A DNA stretch of 64,000 nucleotides from Coenobita brevimanus (GCA_032717465.1 CM064715.1:38145604-38209603), one strand, 5' to 3'. Shown: positions 11,138 through 22,190, counted from the stretch's first letter. Made by a program: numbers and translations. Notes: generated by a model not told the origin, from the sequence alone.

Positions 11138-12588
11138 TGGGTACTATGAGAATATGCAAAGGAGTTAAGTAAACCATTATTTTTAATTTTCAAGAAATCC
11201 TTGAGTCAAGGTAAACTACCTGATATTTGGAAAAAAGCAAATATTGTCCCCTTATTCAAGAAAGGAAACAGACAAAATCCACTCAACTACCGACCAGTAT
11301 CACTGACCAGTGTTGTAAGCAAGGTATTAGAAAAGCTTATAAGAAAAACTTGGGTAAACCATCTAGAAGAACACAGTATGATAACAGAAAGACAGTTTGG
11401 TTTCAGAAAAGGAAAATCATGTGTTACTAATCTGCTGAGCTACTATGACAGAGTAACAAACACAATACAGGAAAGGGAAGGATGGGTGGACAGTATCTAT
11501 TTAGATTTCAAGAAAGCTTTTGACACAGTACCACACCAAAGACTTTTATGGAAACTGTACCATCAAGAAGGAATTCGAGGCAAATTGTTTTGTTGGATGC
11601 AAGACTTTCTCATAAAAAGAGAAATGAGAACAGTACTAAGAGGAAACTACTCATCATGGAAAGAAGTGACTAGTGGAGTACCACAGGGTTCAGTGCTGGC
11701 ACCAATCATGTTTTTAGTGTATATAAATGATATAAACAGTAACACTGGAAATGAGAGCTATCTGAATATGTTTGCAGATGATGCAAAAATACAAAGGAGA
11801 ATTACTAACACAGACTCTTGTAAAGAGCTACAAGAAGAATTAAATAAACTTCATGAATGGAGTAGTACATGGCAAATGGAATTCAATGTGGACAAGTGTC
11901 ATGTAATCAAGTTTGGTAAAAGTGGAAAAAGACCTGATTGGGATTATAAGTTAGGAAATAAACCCTATACACATCAGAAAGAGAGAAAGACCTAGGTGTG
12001 ATCATCAATAACAGACTATCTCCGGCTGACCACATCAGCGAAAAGATACGGAACATGTATACACTGCTTGCAAATATGAGAATAGCATTCACATACATAA
12101 ATGAAGACATGCTAAGAAGGATACTAACATCATTCATTAGACCAACCCTGGAATATGCATCAGTAGTCTGGAGTCCTCATCTCAAAAAGCACATAGACAA
12201 CATTGAAAAAGTTCAAAGGGCCGCTACAAGATGGATACCAAGCTTAAGGGACCTAAGCTACGAAGAAAGACGAAATAAACTGAATCTACCAACACTACAG
12301 GAGCGAAGGAAAAGAGGTGACATGATAATGCTATATAAGTGCATATCAGGGAAGGAGAAAATAGACATAAATGATTACTTAACACATGGAGAAGCATCAG
12401 CAAGAGGACACTGCAAAAAACTGCATAAGAAGAGAGGTGATAAAGACGTAAGGAAATTCAGTTTCCCAAACACAGCAATTGACCAATGGAATGCACTACC
12501 AAATGAAATAGTGTGTGCCAAAACAATTCACAAACCTAAGGATATGTACAATAAATATGGTTTAAGACACGGGACAGTACGAGCTTGA
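11138..12588 (+). pseudogene. CR1-like LINE ORF2, reverse transcriptase
   Basis: RT resumes after the LTR insertion: NIVPLFKKGNR, NYRPVSLTSVVSKVLEKL, QFGFRKGKSC, YLDFKKAFDTVPHQRLLWKL, SGVPQGSVLAPIMFLVYIND, and catalytic MFADDAK near 11767-11790. A frameshift near 11965 (KPYTHQKER here, KTLYTSEREKDLG in copy 2) separates it from the C-terminal part at 11998-12588 (RPTLEYASVVWSPHLKKHI, KVQRAATRWIPSLRDLSYEE), which ends RHGTVRA. It is clearly homologous to the 772-codon frame at 40864-43182. The TGA stop lies inside the 3' copy of the subterminal inverted repeat. Confidence 0.85.
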
Positions 12589-12637
12589 CTCATTCCTGTA
12601 AAGATACAATTAGGTAAGAACAATTAGGTAAGAACAA

Positions 12638-13185
12638 CTACTGTCATCTCTCCCCCTTTGCCCACCTCAGACCAGCTTCCAGAAGCATATCCATACTCAA
12701 ATCAATCGCTGCTCCACTCAGTCACTCAAAGGCAACACACAGCTGTATGCATGGCCTCCTGATATCCACCCTTCTGAATCCCATCTCCCTTGTGAGTACA
12801 GGGTCCACCTGGCCTTGGTGAGATGTGGGCATCATCCAGCCCTCTTGAGTTATAAGAAGAGGCTGGATGACTCCGTCGCTGATACCTATCCAGGATGCAA
12901 CACAGCATCCCATACTGTGAAGCACATTATGGAAGACTGCATTGCACAGAATCACCTGTGGCAACAACACAACATACACTCGAGAGCTCTGTGGGAAAGC
13001 CCGGTCTCGGCTGTGGCCTTCCTTAGGGACTTGGGGCTGTTTGGCCAGACTACCTAGGGAACAACTACTACTACGGTACTGCTCCTGGGCTACAAACAAA
13101 TTCCATGGCCAAATTTACCACCATAAATTGGTTGAACTGGTATACCTTCACCTTCGCTGATGTTTATATCATAAGCTAATAAAAA
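12638..13185 (+). pseudogene. Jockey-like LINE, part 3 (C-terminal end)
   Basis: Directly after the CR1 3' repeats, a Jockey-type C-terminus appears: RCGHHPALLSYKKRLDDS, a cysteine/histidine pattern (PGCNTASHTVKHIMEDC), and a stop at about 13057 after FLRDLGLFGQTT. This matches the usual end of Jockey ORF2 and indicates that the CR1-like LINE landed inside the Jockey-like LINE. The following AT-rich 130 bp (ctaataaaaacacaaaaag) may be its 3' UTR. Confidence 0.65.
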
Positions 13186-14164
13186 CACAAAAAGCTGATG
13201 AGTAAAAGTACAGAAATGCAGTGAAAATAGGTTAGTGTTATTGAATAAAACTTATTCATATAACTTCCCACCATCCCAGTGCAAAAGTCTGCCAGCACCT
13301 TCCAAGAGTTCAGTACATGTCTAGATGCAGAAATTCACATGCTTTCTTATGGTCACTTCAGAATTTCGTTACAACTAAAAGCATTCAAAATTGCAAAAAC
13401 TTTAAAGATTCACGGGTCGGTGCTTTCAGCGCAAAGGAGGGGAAGAACTGAGGGAGTGAAGGGGGAGCCGGGAGAGTATGCAGGAGGGACGGGAGGGGTG
13501 GAGAAGCGAGGGTTTCACCCTTCTGTTACGAAGCGGACGGGTGCTTCTACCATACATTTAGATACTTGCAGCTTGTCATCTGTTAGATGCATGGTGGCCA
13601 TTCGGAAACACAACTCCTGGTGACCAGGCGACTTTGGACATTCGGCAGAGAGGCGGACAGCAGCTGTCACCGAACATGTACACATCTGTGTTCAATGCGT
13701 GGTAGCAGTTGGGAAACACTTAGACCGGTGGCCGCATGACTTAGGACATTCGGTGGGGATGTGTATGGTACAGACATTTCTACACTGCTTGTGGGTGCTG
13801 GAGGTTCGCTGGGAGTGATTGGACCAGCGCCCGACTCTGACCATTCAGTGCAGGGGCAGACAGACATTTTAGCTCTGGTTGTGGGTTATGGCTTACTGGG
13901 TATTTCTCGCTCACAGATCAAGCCCAGTGGCCACAATACCAAATGTTTTTAACATGTGGGATGAGCAGCCAAAGTTCTTGGGGACTTTTATGTCTGGATA
14001 ACAGCAAGTAAATTCGGATACAGTAATGGTTTAATAAAGCCTAGGTCCAGTATCCAGATGATGAACAGGTCCGCATATTGCACAACCAGATATATGAGGA
14101 ATTACTGTTGTATAAACACCAGTGAAGCTGAAGGTATACAATTTATACCAATATTACCAATTTT
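13186..14164. other. Unassigned sequence
   Basis: No gene or known element seen. Two imperfect copies of a roughly 62-bp unit (each ending gacttnggacattcgg) lie at about 13590-13652 and 13697-13757. Open frames here are short and uninformative. Confidence 0.4.
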
Positions 14165-14350
14165 TTTCATACATTCATTGCCAGACGCCATGTATCGCAA
14201 ACGGGGTGGCCAAGGGCTTAGAGTTAATTGTTTTACAGGGAGGGGCACTAATCCTCCACCAACCCCACTTGACACGTAGGGATGCCAACAGCATCTGGTG
14301 TTCCTAGGTGGTCACCCATCCAAGTACTAACCAGACCCAACGTTGCTTCC
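14165..14350 (-). repeat. 5S rRNA-derived SINE (SINE3-like)
   Basis: On the minus strand the order is a 5S rRNA-like head at 14350-14286, a body of about 105 bp, and a short AATG-type tail. The head contains GGTTAGTACTTGGATGGG and GACCACCTAGGAACACC, matching the 3' half of animal 5S rRNA with its internal promoter region. The 5' half of 5S is absent. The same body without the head occurs at 38431-38540, and a fragment at 1-32. Confidence 0.7.
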
Positions 14351-14790
14351 ATTGGCATATTAGGCCATGGATTATTTCTTTTTCCTTCTGCCTGTGGGTG
14401 ACTCTACATTGAGTGACAAGCCAAATGGTTTCCTGTACATCAGGAAACCATTTACTATGCTGGGTGGTAACCATATAACCATATTTTGGCACCTGGTGGT
14501 TTAGTGCTCCAGTCGGACTGAGCCGGTGAAGGTTTATATCCAAGGGATGGTTGGGGTTGATTGCTCATGTAATACCGGTACCACTCAGGGATGAGTGAGG
14601 CTGGTCACTCTCATCTTAAATGTCGAGACCAACTGCCTAGCTCCGGGCTCCTACACTCCTCATGGGGCAACGTAGGACTGGATAATGGATGGATGGATTT
14701 CCCCCCCTCCCCCGGGAGCTGCTATCACTCATGTCACAACAGATAATCAATTAATCAATTTTCCAACCGAAATTCATTTTTTTTGTTTGG
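14351..14790. other. Unassigned, ending in a short GGAT run
   Basis: Contains ggataatggatggatgg near 14680-14696, which could be the 3' tail of an unrecognised plus-strand retroposon. A C-rich run follows. No coding evidence. Confidence 0.35.
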
Positions 14791-15230
14791 ATTTTTGTTT
14801 ATGCATTGTTTTCTTAGTGTTTAGCATTAATATGGATATTCTTGTGTGTGTTTTGATGTCGCAATTTGGTAGAATAAACAGAAAACACTGCCAAAATTTG
14901 GAGGGGTAGCTACTGTACATACAGGAAGTTTTTTTTTTTAATGGTTTTCTTGGTGGTTAGCATTACTTTGGATATTCTTGTGTTTTGATGTCTAATATGG
15001 CAGATTGGCCTGAAAAGTGCCAAAATTACGAGTGGTACTGTACACAGAGTAGTGTATAAGTAGGGTGTTTTTTTGGTTTTCGATTTTTTTTTATGGCTTT
15101 CTTGGTATTTAACATTATTTTGGATATTCCTTTATGTGTTTTAGTGTCTAAATATGCATGAATGACAGCAAAGCACTGCCAAAGTAAGCAGAGGTACTGT
15201 ACAAATAGGTTAGGTATAGGTAGGGTCTGG
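14791..15230 (+). repeat. Three-unit tandem repeat, about 140-155 bp per unit
   Basis: Units begin near 14791, 14929 and 15068. Each carries, in order, a T-rich start, ttttcttngtnnttagcatta, tggatattc, tgttttngtgtc, cactgccaaa(a/g), and gtactgtac. Units have diverged, so the array is old. There is no open frame across it. Confidence 0.65.
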
Positions 15231-15887
15231 GCATAGAAGGGGGGATATTATTCATTATCCGGGCACTCCCACTACCCGGACATACCTTTGGCTATATTAT
15301 GTCAGATAATTGTGGGACTACTGTACTGTACTTACACTTTAGTTTTTCTTGGAGGAGAAAATACAGAAATCCAACTCATGGAAAAAATATATACCATACA
15401 TATAATACCATTGGTACCGTGCTATGGGTACCTACCATATACAAGCTGTGACCGAGAGCTATATACTGTTATTATACAATACGAAAATACTAAGATTCCC
15501 ATGCTCTCAAAAATTAACAATTTATGGCACATTACCATTCTTGCAATAAAAAAGGGATCCTAATTTACATTACATTGCATTATTTCCCTCAATCATTGAA
15601 TCAGGTCTAACCTTTGATCAGAGCTGGTTCACTGTATTATATACGGTACAGTAAACAGTAGAGGTGGGGACACACTTTATGAGGCCCGTAGCCATAGCAC
15701 TCAGCTCCATAAACAAGGCCTTTGAGCCTGTGGCAAGTTACCACAGTTACTCTCCTTAATATTACCCAGTTTGGTATTGTGTAACTAACATGATCATCCA
15801 ACTGAATACTTATATCCACGGGTCTCAAGTATGCATTCTTCAGCTATGGAAAAAATTGAAGGTTACTTATAGTCTTCTTAGTAATGC
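15231..15887. other. Unassigned sequence
   Basis: AT-rich with short frames only. No repeat, motif or gene recognised. Confidence 0.4.
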
Positions 15888-15891
15888 TTAA

Positions 15892-16658
15892 CCCAGCACC
15901 TCCCAGCAGATTTTTCACCAATGACCCTCCCCAATCCCGGCAGACTTTCTCTTCTTTTTTTTTTTGCTCAAACCTCTGCTTTTTATGAGAAACATTGGAA
16001 AAAAACAAAAAAAGTGCTCACCTGGGTTTATAAGTGTGTTATACAAGTGTCCCTCTGGACACCTGGTACCATCTTCTCTGGAGCCGTCCAGCTGCTGTCA
16101 CATTTTCTGTGGTAGGAGTAACTATTGCAAACCACTCAGAATAGGTAGATATTTGTTCACTTGGTACTAATTTATATGTAGTACAAGAATACATTGGCTT
16201 TCACACAATAATATAGGTGATACAAGCGTTGTTTCACTCACTGAACACATCAACATACAGCATCTTCCTTGGTGAAATTACCTCCTCATCACTTCTGCTC
16301 GTTTCTTCCTCCGGCACCATGTAATCTTTGTTCTCCACATAGTCATCAGTTGGGGAATCACTCGCCTCGAATTTTGCCGTAGCAGAGACCGCGGCACGAC
16401 ATGTCTTTACTGGCCAGGTCACTGCTAACAGGTGAGTTGCCAAGATAATGGCGTGCGGGGGTCACACAGGGTCAGGCACTGTTGCCGCCTGGCGGTGGGC
16501 AGCGGAAGGTCTCCCACATATGCATACCAAAAATCACCCACGAAACTTGAATAATGTGCAAATGATGGACCTCACAACTGCAGAACGTACCAGTACGTTG
16601 ATGGGTCTCAACGTGAAAAATAGTTGTGATGTGCCCATACGTTGACGGGACACGGCGG
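15892..16658 (-). mobile_element. piggyBac-like non-autonomous element, copy 2 (767 bp)
   Basis: Flanked by TTAA at 15888-15891 and 16659-16662. Ends are CCCAGCACCTCCCAGCAG and, from the other side, CCGCCGTGTCCCGTCAAC. It aligns with copy 1 (2688-3459) along its whole length, including a T-run near the left end, cctctgcttt, gtgctcacctg, tggcgtgcgggg and ccaaaaatcac. A minus-strand frame (16443-16234) contains LLAVTWPVKTC and an acidic stretch (SDSPTDDYVENKDY), plausible as a transposase N-terminal remnant. The catalytic domain is absent. Confidence 0.75.
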
Positions 16659-16662
16659 TTAA

Positions 16663-17489
16663 AGACATTAAACGAAACCAACACCAGAAATGGAATAAGA
16701 GTAATCCAAGCGTAGTAACAATGTACTGTACCTTAAAATGTAAAACCCAGTAATTGGAAAAATTATGCAACCATGCCTATGACTAATCACCATTATGGCA
16801 AAATATTTACGGTACTCCAAGACACTCTATGCTTAAGAGGTCCTGTTGATACCGGTACTTATTTTCTTTATTACCATTTCTTTAGTGGGAAATCTTACCA
16901 TACCCAGTGGCTTTGTGCTGTCGTATGCCTGTATGTGTTTTTTTTGTATGCAAATGAGTATTACAGAATCTTGCTCAACACACTGAAGTGTGGATTTCAT
17001 TTCCCAACTGGATGCTGGGTTAGGTTGGGTTAGGTTAGATTAAATTATTAGGTACAGTTGAGCTAGACTAGGTTAAGCTTAGTTAAACACAGAGTAGGCC
17101 AGTCTCCACCATTACTAATATTTCGGATCAAATTGTCCGTCATATTATCGTTATAAATAATTCATTTGCACAACAAATGAGGCTTCAAAACACTCAAATG
17201 AACTAAAAAAAAACTATCAAACGAAAAAAAAAAAAAAAACAGGAAACGGCAATAAGGATATTTTTACCGTCCTGTTAATCTTGAACTACAACTACTATGA
17301 TCACTTATACACGAACAGTAAAGTTCCTGTACTCCGTCGTGCCTTGCTCTCGTCTCTTCAAATAACTGCTGACTGACAGCATGAGCAAGATGGCCCAGAT
17401 CAGGGATTCCGGCTCGTGGAAGAACGCTACCGGTATGGGGTAACTTAACTAAGGACTGGCTTTGTAACAAAAAGAGCGAATAATCGACG

Positions 17490-17543
<54 letters not shown>

Positions 17544-17869
17544 GGTGTCTTGGTAAAAATGAACGAGTGACGGAGATGCCAACTAGCGTTTTTAACCAAG
17601 GCAATTTTAGCACTAGATACATCGCAGGTAATTGACATTTAAGTTTCGACAAAAGGAATAAAGACATCAAGCAAAATATGCCTACTTTGCAATGATGAAT
17701 AAAACCGCCTGCACAAGACCAACGATAGCGTGTTTGCTTCGGATCCCGCTGACTGAACGTGCTAGTGCACCAAACGCACTCAAATGTACACAATTAGGTT
17801 CCTGAGGATACTTATCTGGAAAAGTGTCACCTAATTGAGGGGCTTTGCCCCTTCCGACACCCGTTAGAA
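16663..17869. other. Unassigned, with a (TA)n run and a TTAGG-like block
   Basis: Contains a TTAGG-type block at 17017-17041 (gggttaggttgggttagg) and a (TA)26 run at 17491-17542. No coding evidence. The long frames over the TA run (IYIYIY) are artefacts. Confidence 0.5.
17017..17041 (+). repeat. Short interstitial TTAGG-like repeat
   Basis: gggttaggttgggttagg resembles the arthropod telomere unit TTAGG. A reverse-complement block (taacctaacctaacc) lies at 18335-18349. Both are too short to indicate a telomere. Confidence 0.5.
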
Positions 17870-19113
17870 GTCAATTTTTACACGTTGCCATCATCCGATT
17901 TTTTCATCCAACCTGTTTCCTGTTGTTTTTGGTGTGATTTGATCGATTTTGACCTTCGTTTCTATCGCAAGTCGCTAGTTTTTGTTGAACGCCACTAGCG
18001 ACTTCCGGTGGAAAGGACCGGTCCAAATCAACAAAAATCACACCAAAAACAACAGAAAACACTCAGGTTGGAAGCCTGCTTTCACGTGAAACGTATTTTT
18101 TTGCGGTTCTTCCCCCTCCCCCCAAGAATACTGGGGGACCTGTGGGAAACCGGGGTGTTGGGTGGGGAAAAAACGCAAAAGCGAGTGATTTCCTACTGGA
18201 ACTGTTATCATAATCAAACGAAAAACACTAAAATCCTTCGGAAGAAAATTATTTTAAGCTTCTTAGAGAGTTCGTGCTTCCTAACTGGGGGGGCTTCACC
18301 CCCCAGACCCCCATAACATTAACCAAACCTCATCTAACCTAACCTAACCGGGTGTAAATAAGAAATAATGGATTTACCTAGCAGTTTACAGTTCCTCGTC
18401 TGCATCTGAAGAGTAGTCTGTAGCTGTAACGGCAACTGGTGACGGGCGACAGTGCAACACTTTCTGATCCTCACGTAAATTGAGACTTTTGCCTTGATGT
18501 GGGTACTTTGTTCCTGTTGAAGGTAAAAAACCATGCGATTGCACAAAAGCTACAGTTTTATCTTCTTCCTGGTAGAACTGTGAAATAGCAGTGAAGTAAT
18601 AAATTTTGCACGCTTCCCCGTCCATGGTTGGAGACGAACTGACTTTCAAATCTTGCGGGCCCTAGCGTGGGGCATTTGAAATTCTACTTTGTGATTGGCT
18701 GATTCATGTCCCACGCATGCGCTTCATCCACCTACGCACATAGCACGCACCAACGAACACATACAACTGTCCGACCACGGCAGGGAAAATCTCTCTCCTA
18801 TAGAAAATAATAGTGTAATAAATTGCATAACTCATCAACGGTTAAAACTGAAGTGTCATAGAAGAAAAAATGTTTAGAACTGCATACAGTATAAGGTGAG
18901 TTAGCCACTTTTGTTGTCAGTGAGTTGGGTTTAAGTACGAAATAATACCACCTATCTGTGATTGTGATTGGCGGAAGTAAATCGCGTGTAACTCGTTTAT
19001 TATCAATATGCGAGAGAAATGTCATAGAAGAAAAGATTCTTAGAATGACCAATTCTGCTAGAAAATCTTAACGAAAAGTCGAAAATCGGATGAGGGCAAC
19101 GTGTAAAATTTGA
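17870..19113. mobile_element. Putative foldback or TIR element (about 1.24 kb)
   Basis: Terminal segments at 17870-17907 and 19076-19113 are inverted copies of about 38 bp (core acacgttgccatcatccgat against atcggatgagggcaacgtgt). Inside the left end is a palindrome (17908-18072) with arms of about 75 bp. A hairpin motif ggggggcttcacccccc is at about 18288-18304. No transposase is visible and no target duplication could be fixed, so the class is unknown. Confidence 0.4.
17908..18072. repeat. Large imperfect palindrome
   Basis: The left arm starts ccaacctg, then tgttgtttttggtgtgattt, and ends near aagtcgctag. The right arm is its complement, from ctagcgactt to aaatcacaccaaaaacaaca and caggttgg. 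The centre is about 10 bp. Confidence 0.75.
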
Positions 19114-20009
19114 CCCCCACCCTAATGATTAAAATGTACCTAAAAACATGCAAGCTAAAATGTGCATTGCATAAAACTTGCGCCAAAACAGTATGTGAGG
19201 TAAGAGCGTTCGTTAATCAAGGCGCAAGAGTCACACGTAGACCATGCGATGGCAAAGTGGTAGGTGCGATCCACTGCCGCCATGGGCTGGGGCCGGATTC
19301 ACAAACGGTAGCTGGAAGACAGCGTTCCACGACGTAATAGTAAAGCCAACGATCACCCCTTAAAGGCTATAAAATCTGTTTTTCTCAGTGCCAAGTCTCC
19401 CTCGTAGCGAGCAGGGAATTATGGGGGAAATTTGCCCAACCAGTCAGCAGCCACCAATGTCACGAGACTGAATTGAAACAGACCACACCGTCCCCCTTTC
19501 TCTTCCCATCCCCTTCCTCCTCTCCCTCCTTCTCTCCAAAATTATGCATTTACGCACATAATCACGTACAGTTGCCTCCAAAAGAACTTGGGCACTCAGT
19601 CTCTCCAAGGTAACCCGTAAATCTGACAACAGTGGAAGGGGCAATATTTACCTGCATATTAACCTGGCTTAACTTATAATCCCTGCCATCCTCCCTTGCC
19701 TCTTCCCGTCCTCTCTTACCTTCTTTGCTATCCTTATCTCATTCTTATAGTAGTTCAGTTACCCTTCTCTAACTACCTAGTGTGGAACAATCGGCCTACT
19801 GCAGTTATCCTCTCCTTATCTTCTTATTTGAAAGAGAGAGAGGGGGGGGGTATTACACGGGAGGGAGAGGGACCAGTCTATCGCTTTCTCCCCCATCTCT
19901 CTCCTTCCTCCTCTTCATCTCTGATTTCCCTTCCCCTCTCCCGGATTTTTCTTCTTCCGTCGCACTCCTACTCGTCTCCTTTTTAATCTCTCTCTCTGCG
20001 TCACAGCCC
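19114..20009. other. Unassigned sequence
   Basis: CT-rich tracts near 19480-19530 and 19870-20000. No gene, RNA or element recognised. Confidence 0.4.
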
Positions 20010-20127
20010 AGCTTAGTAATAATTGTAGGGGATCTTAATATGCCAAGGATAGATTGGCGAAATCAGACAGGGGATGCAGTCAGAGGAATTTCTAGAGGTA
20101 GTACAGGATAATTTCCTTTATCAGTAT
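20010..20127 (+). pseudogene. LINE endonuclease fragment, left of a group E LTR
   Basis: The frame reads LVIIVGDLNMPRIDWRN and, after a one-base shift, EFLEVVQDNFLYQ. This is the GDFN-region block of APE endonucleases in CR1-type LINEs, including the conserved Asp-Leu-Asn. The frame breaks exactly where the LTR (TGTAATGC) starts at 20128. A linker of the same kind of LINE resumes at about 21850. Confidence 0.6.
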
Positions 20128-21785
20128 TGTAATGCTAGGTGGAAATAAGCGACTTCTCGTTCCTACTACACCTAACGTGGAGCGGGGTCCTCTTTCGAGA
20201 CCGGAGCTTAGTGCAATAAAGAGGCAGGACACAAAAACTCTAGGCAAGAACCTTTACACGTATATTACCACAATCGGACAGGACAAGTCAGCAGATATTA
20301 CAGCACAATACATAGCAATATAAAACCTTATCTAGGATATGGGTATCTCGCAGGATACTTACTTATCTGGCATTAATGACAACAATCAGTCTTACTATAT
20401 TAAGGGTGCAGTGAATATAGGCGCGCGCGGGAGGCGCGGGGGGGGGGGGAGGGTGAGTCTCACAAGGGGGGGGAAAGGGGAGGGTGCGGGGAGTGACTTG
20501 TAACGGCTAGGGGGAAGTTATGGTAATACTGGAGAGGCAAATATTAACAATGAAGAATACACGTTTTCCACTATCAAAGGGACTTTGGTAATTGATTTTA
20601 TTCTTGATTTACACTTACTCTAGGTACTGGGATGAGAGAGTGGCGTACAAAATTTACGGGCAGCGTCAGTGGGGGAATATCACTAATACTCTCTCGTAAT
20701 ATTTCTTTAGAGCTCACAGTAGTAGAGGTACGTCACTACGGAGGAATCTCCAGGCGGCACAGGCTTACTAATTGTATATAAGGGACGTCACTCATAAATA
20801 TAGTTCATCAGATCTTGTTCCACACACTCGTCCTTTATTCTCTCACTGTGATCTTACTCGCCCCGATATTCGCTATATTAAGTCACTGCACAATACTATA
20901 CTAGGGGAAATCACACTTAACCTAAATCACTCGCACTGTAACATCACACGTATTCATCGTGGGGATAGGCGGGAACATGCCGTCGGCAATGCTGCCGGGC
21001 TAGGGGCACCGCCAAGGGGAGGCGTACCAAGAGGGCACGGGACAACTCGTAAGGGCGTCCTCTCCCGTCCTGGGCTACCCGTGGCTCCCGGGCTGGGCTC
21101 AGGAGTGTGACCCTCGGGACTGGGGCCGAATAGCTCCAGGAACCTCTGTTGTAAGTCTCGGCCGGAAGTGGGAGCCTTACGTCGTCGTAGGGGCGTAGGG
21201 AGATCGCGCCCGGGTGTCCTGGGGAGAATCGAGAGAGACTGCGGTCTCCAGCGTCTAGGGGCGCCGACAGAGGAGGGCTGCGGCATCGACTTCCACTGGG
21301 GCCCGTCAGGTGCGTCTGCTCTAGAGCCAAACGTAGGGAGCGGAGGCCAGTGGAGGCTGAGGCCTGTCTGGGCCACTCTAGGATGGGAGGTCTGGGCTCT
21401 TGTCTCCTGCCGGAGTGACGTCTCGCTCCTTGCCTCTTTCTGTGCACCCTCGGAGCGACGATAGGTCGTCTCACGAGGGGGGGAGCGACAATAGGCCGTC
21501 TCACGAGGAGGGGAGCGACAATAGGCCGTCTCACGAGGAGGGGAGCGACAATAGGCCGTCTCTACCGGAACACTTTCGGAGCGACAATAGGCCGTCTCAC
21601 GAGAGAGGGAGCGACAATAGGTCGTCTCTACCGGGACACTTTCGGAGCGGCAATAGGCCGTCTCACGAGGAGGGGAGCGACAATAGGGCGTCTCTACCGA
21701 AACACTTTCTGAGCGGCAATAGGCCGTCTCACGAGGAGGGGAGCGACAATAGGTGAGGGGCAGGAAACAGGTGGGAATTATGTGC
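20128..21785 (-). mobile_element. Group E long LTR (about 1.65 kb), 5'-truncated
   Basis: The minus-strand LTR ends ...GCATTACA at 20128, like group B LTRs at 31438 and 47915. The U5-side motif agcggggtcctctttcgagacc and the following tgcaataaagaggcaggacac block are shared with B. The U3 part has the coding repeats at 21450-21760. The opposite end (expected TGAAATRC) is missing, so the copy is truncated at about 21785. A run of G (about 20437-20450) lies in the middle. It interrupts a LINE. Confidence 0.7.
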
Positions 21786-21802
21786 ACCGGGTCTCTGGGC
21801 AA
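20954..21802 (-). pseudogene. ORF3 C-terminal part in a group E LTR (tandem-repeat protein)
   Basis: About 280 codons on the minus strand. The first third is a tandem array of ETAYCRSPPR and ETAYCRSESVPV units (roughly 10-12 residues, about ten units), matching the TAYCRS repeats of group B. The end contains the conserved block QQRFLELFGPSPEGHTPEPS. The first codons run into flanking DNA, so the true N-terminus is lost. Function unknown. At the DNA level the repeat is gagcgacaataggccgtctc and variants. One alternative frame (21534-20944) overlaps it; the LFGPSPEG frame is preferred because that block is conserved in other LTRs. Confidence 0.5.
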
Positions 21803-21849
21803 GGTCAGGTCTCAGGTGGGATTGTAGTTCACGTGACGGGGATTAACTC

Positions 21850-22190
21850 AGGTCCAGTACCAAGCAGACTTTCAGTCAGTGAGAAATGTAACGAGTTAGC
21901 AAATATAATACACGAAGGCCAAGATAGATATATCCCTTCAAAACTGTTTAGAGCGAATAATTCAGAATCAAGATGGTTAAACAACAGATTAAAATCTCTC
22001 ATAGGCCAAAGGAAAGGAATATACAGAAAAATAAAAAGTGGAGAGGAACACTTACGTAACCAGTATGCGATTTTAAATAGAGAAGTAAAGAGGGAGATAC
22101 GGAAAGCAAAGAGAAGTTATGAAATTAAGGTTGCTAAAGAGGGAGATACGGAAAGCAAAGAGAAGTTATGAAAGTAAGGTTGCTATAGTC
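21850..22190 (+). pseudogene. LINE linker fragment, right of the group E LTR
   Basis: Reads RLSVSEKCNELANIIHEG, DRYIPSKLFRANNSESRWLN and REIRKAKRSYEIKVAKE, the charged segment between endonuclease and RT of CR1-type LINEs. It is probably the other side of the LINE broken at 20127, with some sequence lost. A tandem duplication of about 48 bp (22090-22186; agagggagatacggaaagca repeated) breaks the frame near the end. Confidence 0.55.

Larger units (their letters stand above)
4738..12637 (+). mobile_element. CR1-like LINE copy 1, split by an LTR element
   Basis: The element begins near ggattcaaccgag and ends in two units of caattaggtaagaa, a 3'-terminal short tandem repeat as in CR1/L2-type LINEs that lack a poly(A) tail. 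It contains ORF1 (5020-6047) and ORF2 (6008-7476 plus 11138-12588), interrupted by the LTR element at 7479-11133. Both ends can be confirmed against the second copy at 40809-45040 (minus strand). It is inserted in the Jockey-like LINE with no obvious target duplication. A stretch at about 4798-4834 is the reverse complement of the 3' end at 12581-12620. Confidence 0.8.

Noticed and set aside
14286..14350. Candidate 5S rRNA gene
   Set aside because: Only the 3' half is present and it is fused to a dispersed SINE body.
18335..18349. Telomere-proximal location because of TTAGG-type repeats (also 17017-17041)
   Set aside because: Only two or three degenerate units at each place, in opposite orientations; ordinary interstitial motifs.
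21450..21760. CRISPR-like array (short direct repeats with spacers)
   Set aside because: Repeats and spacers are both degenerate, phase-locked to codons and located inside a eukaryotic LTR; no cas genes.
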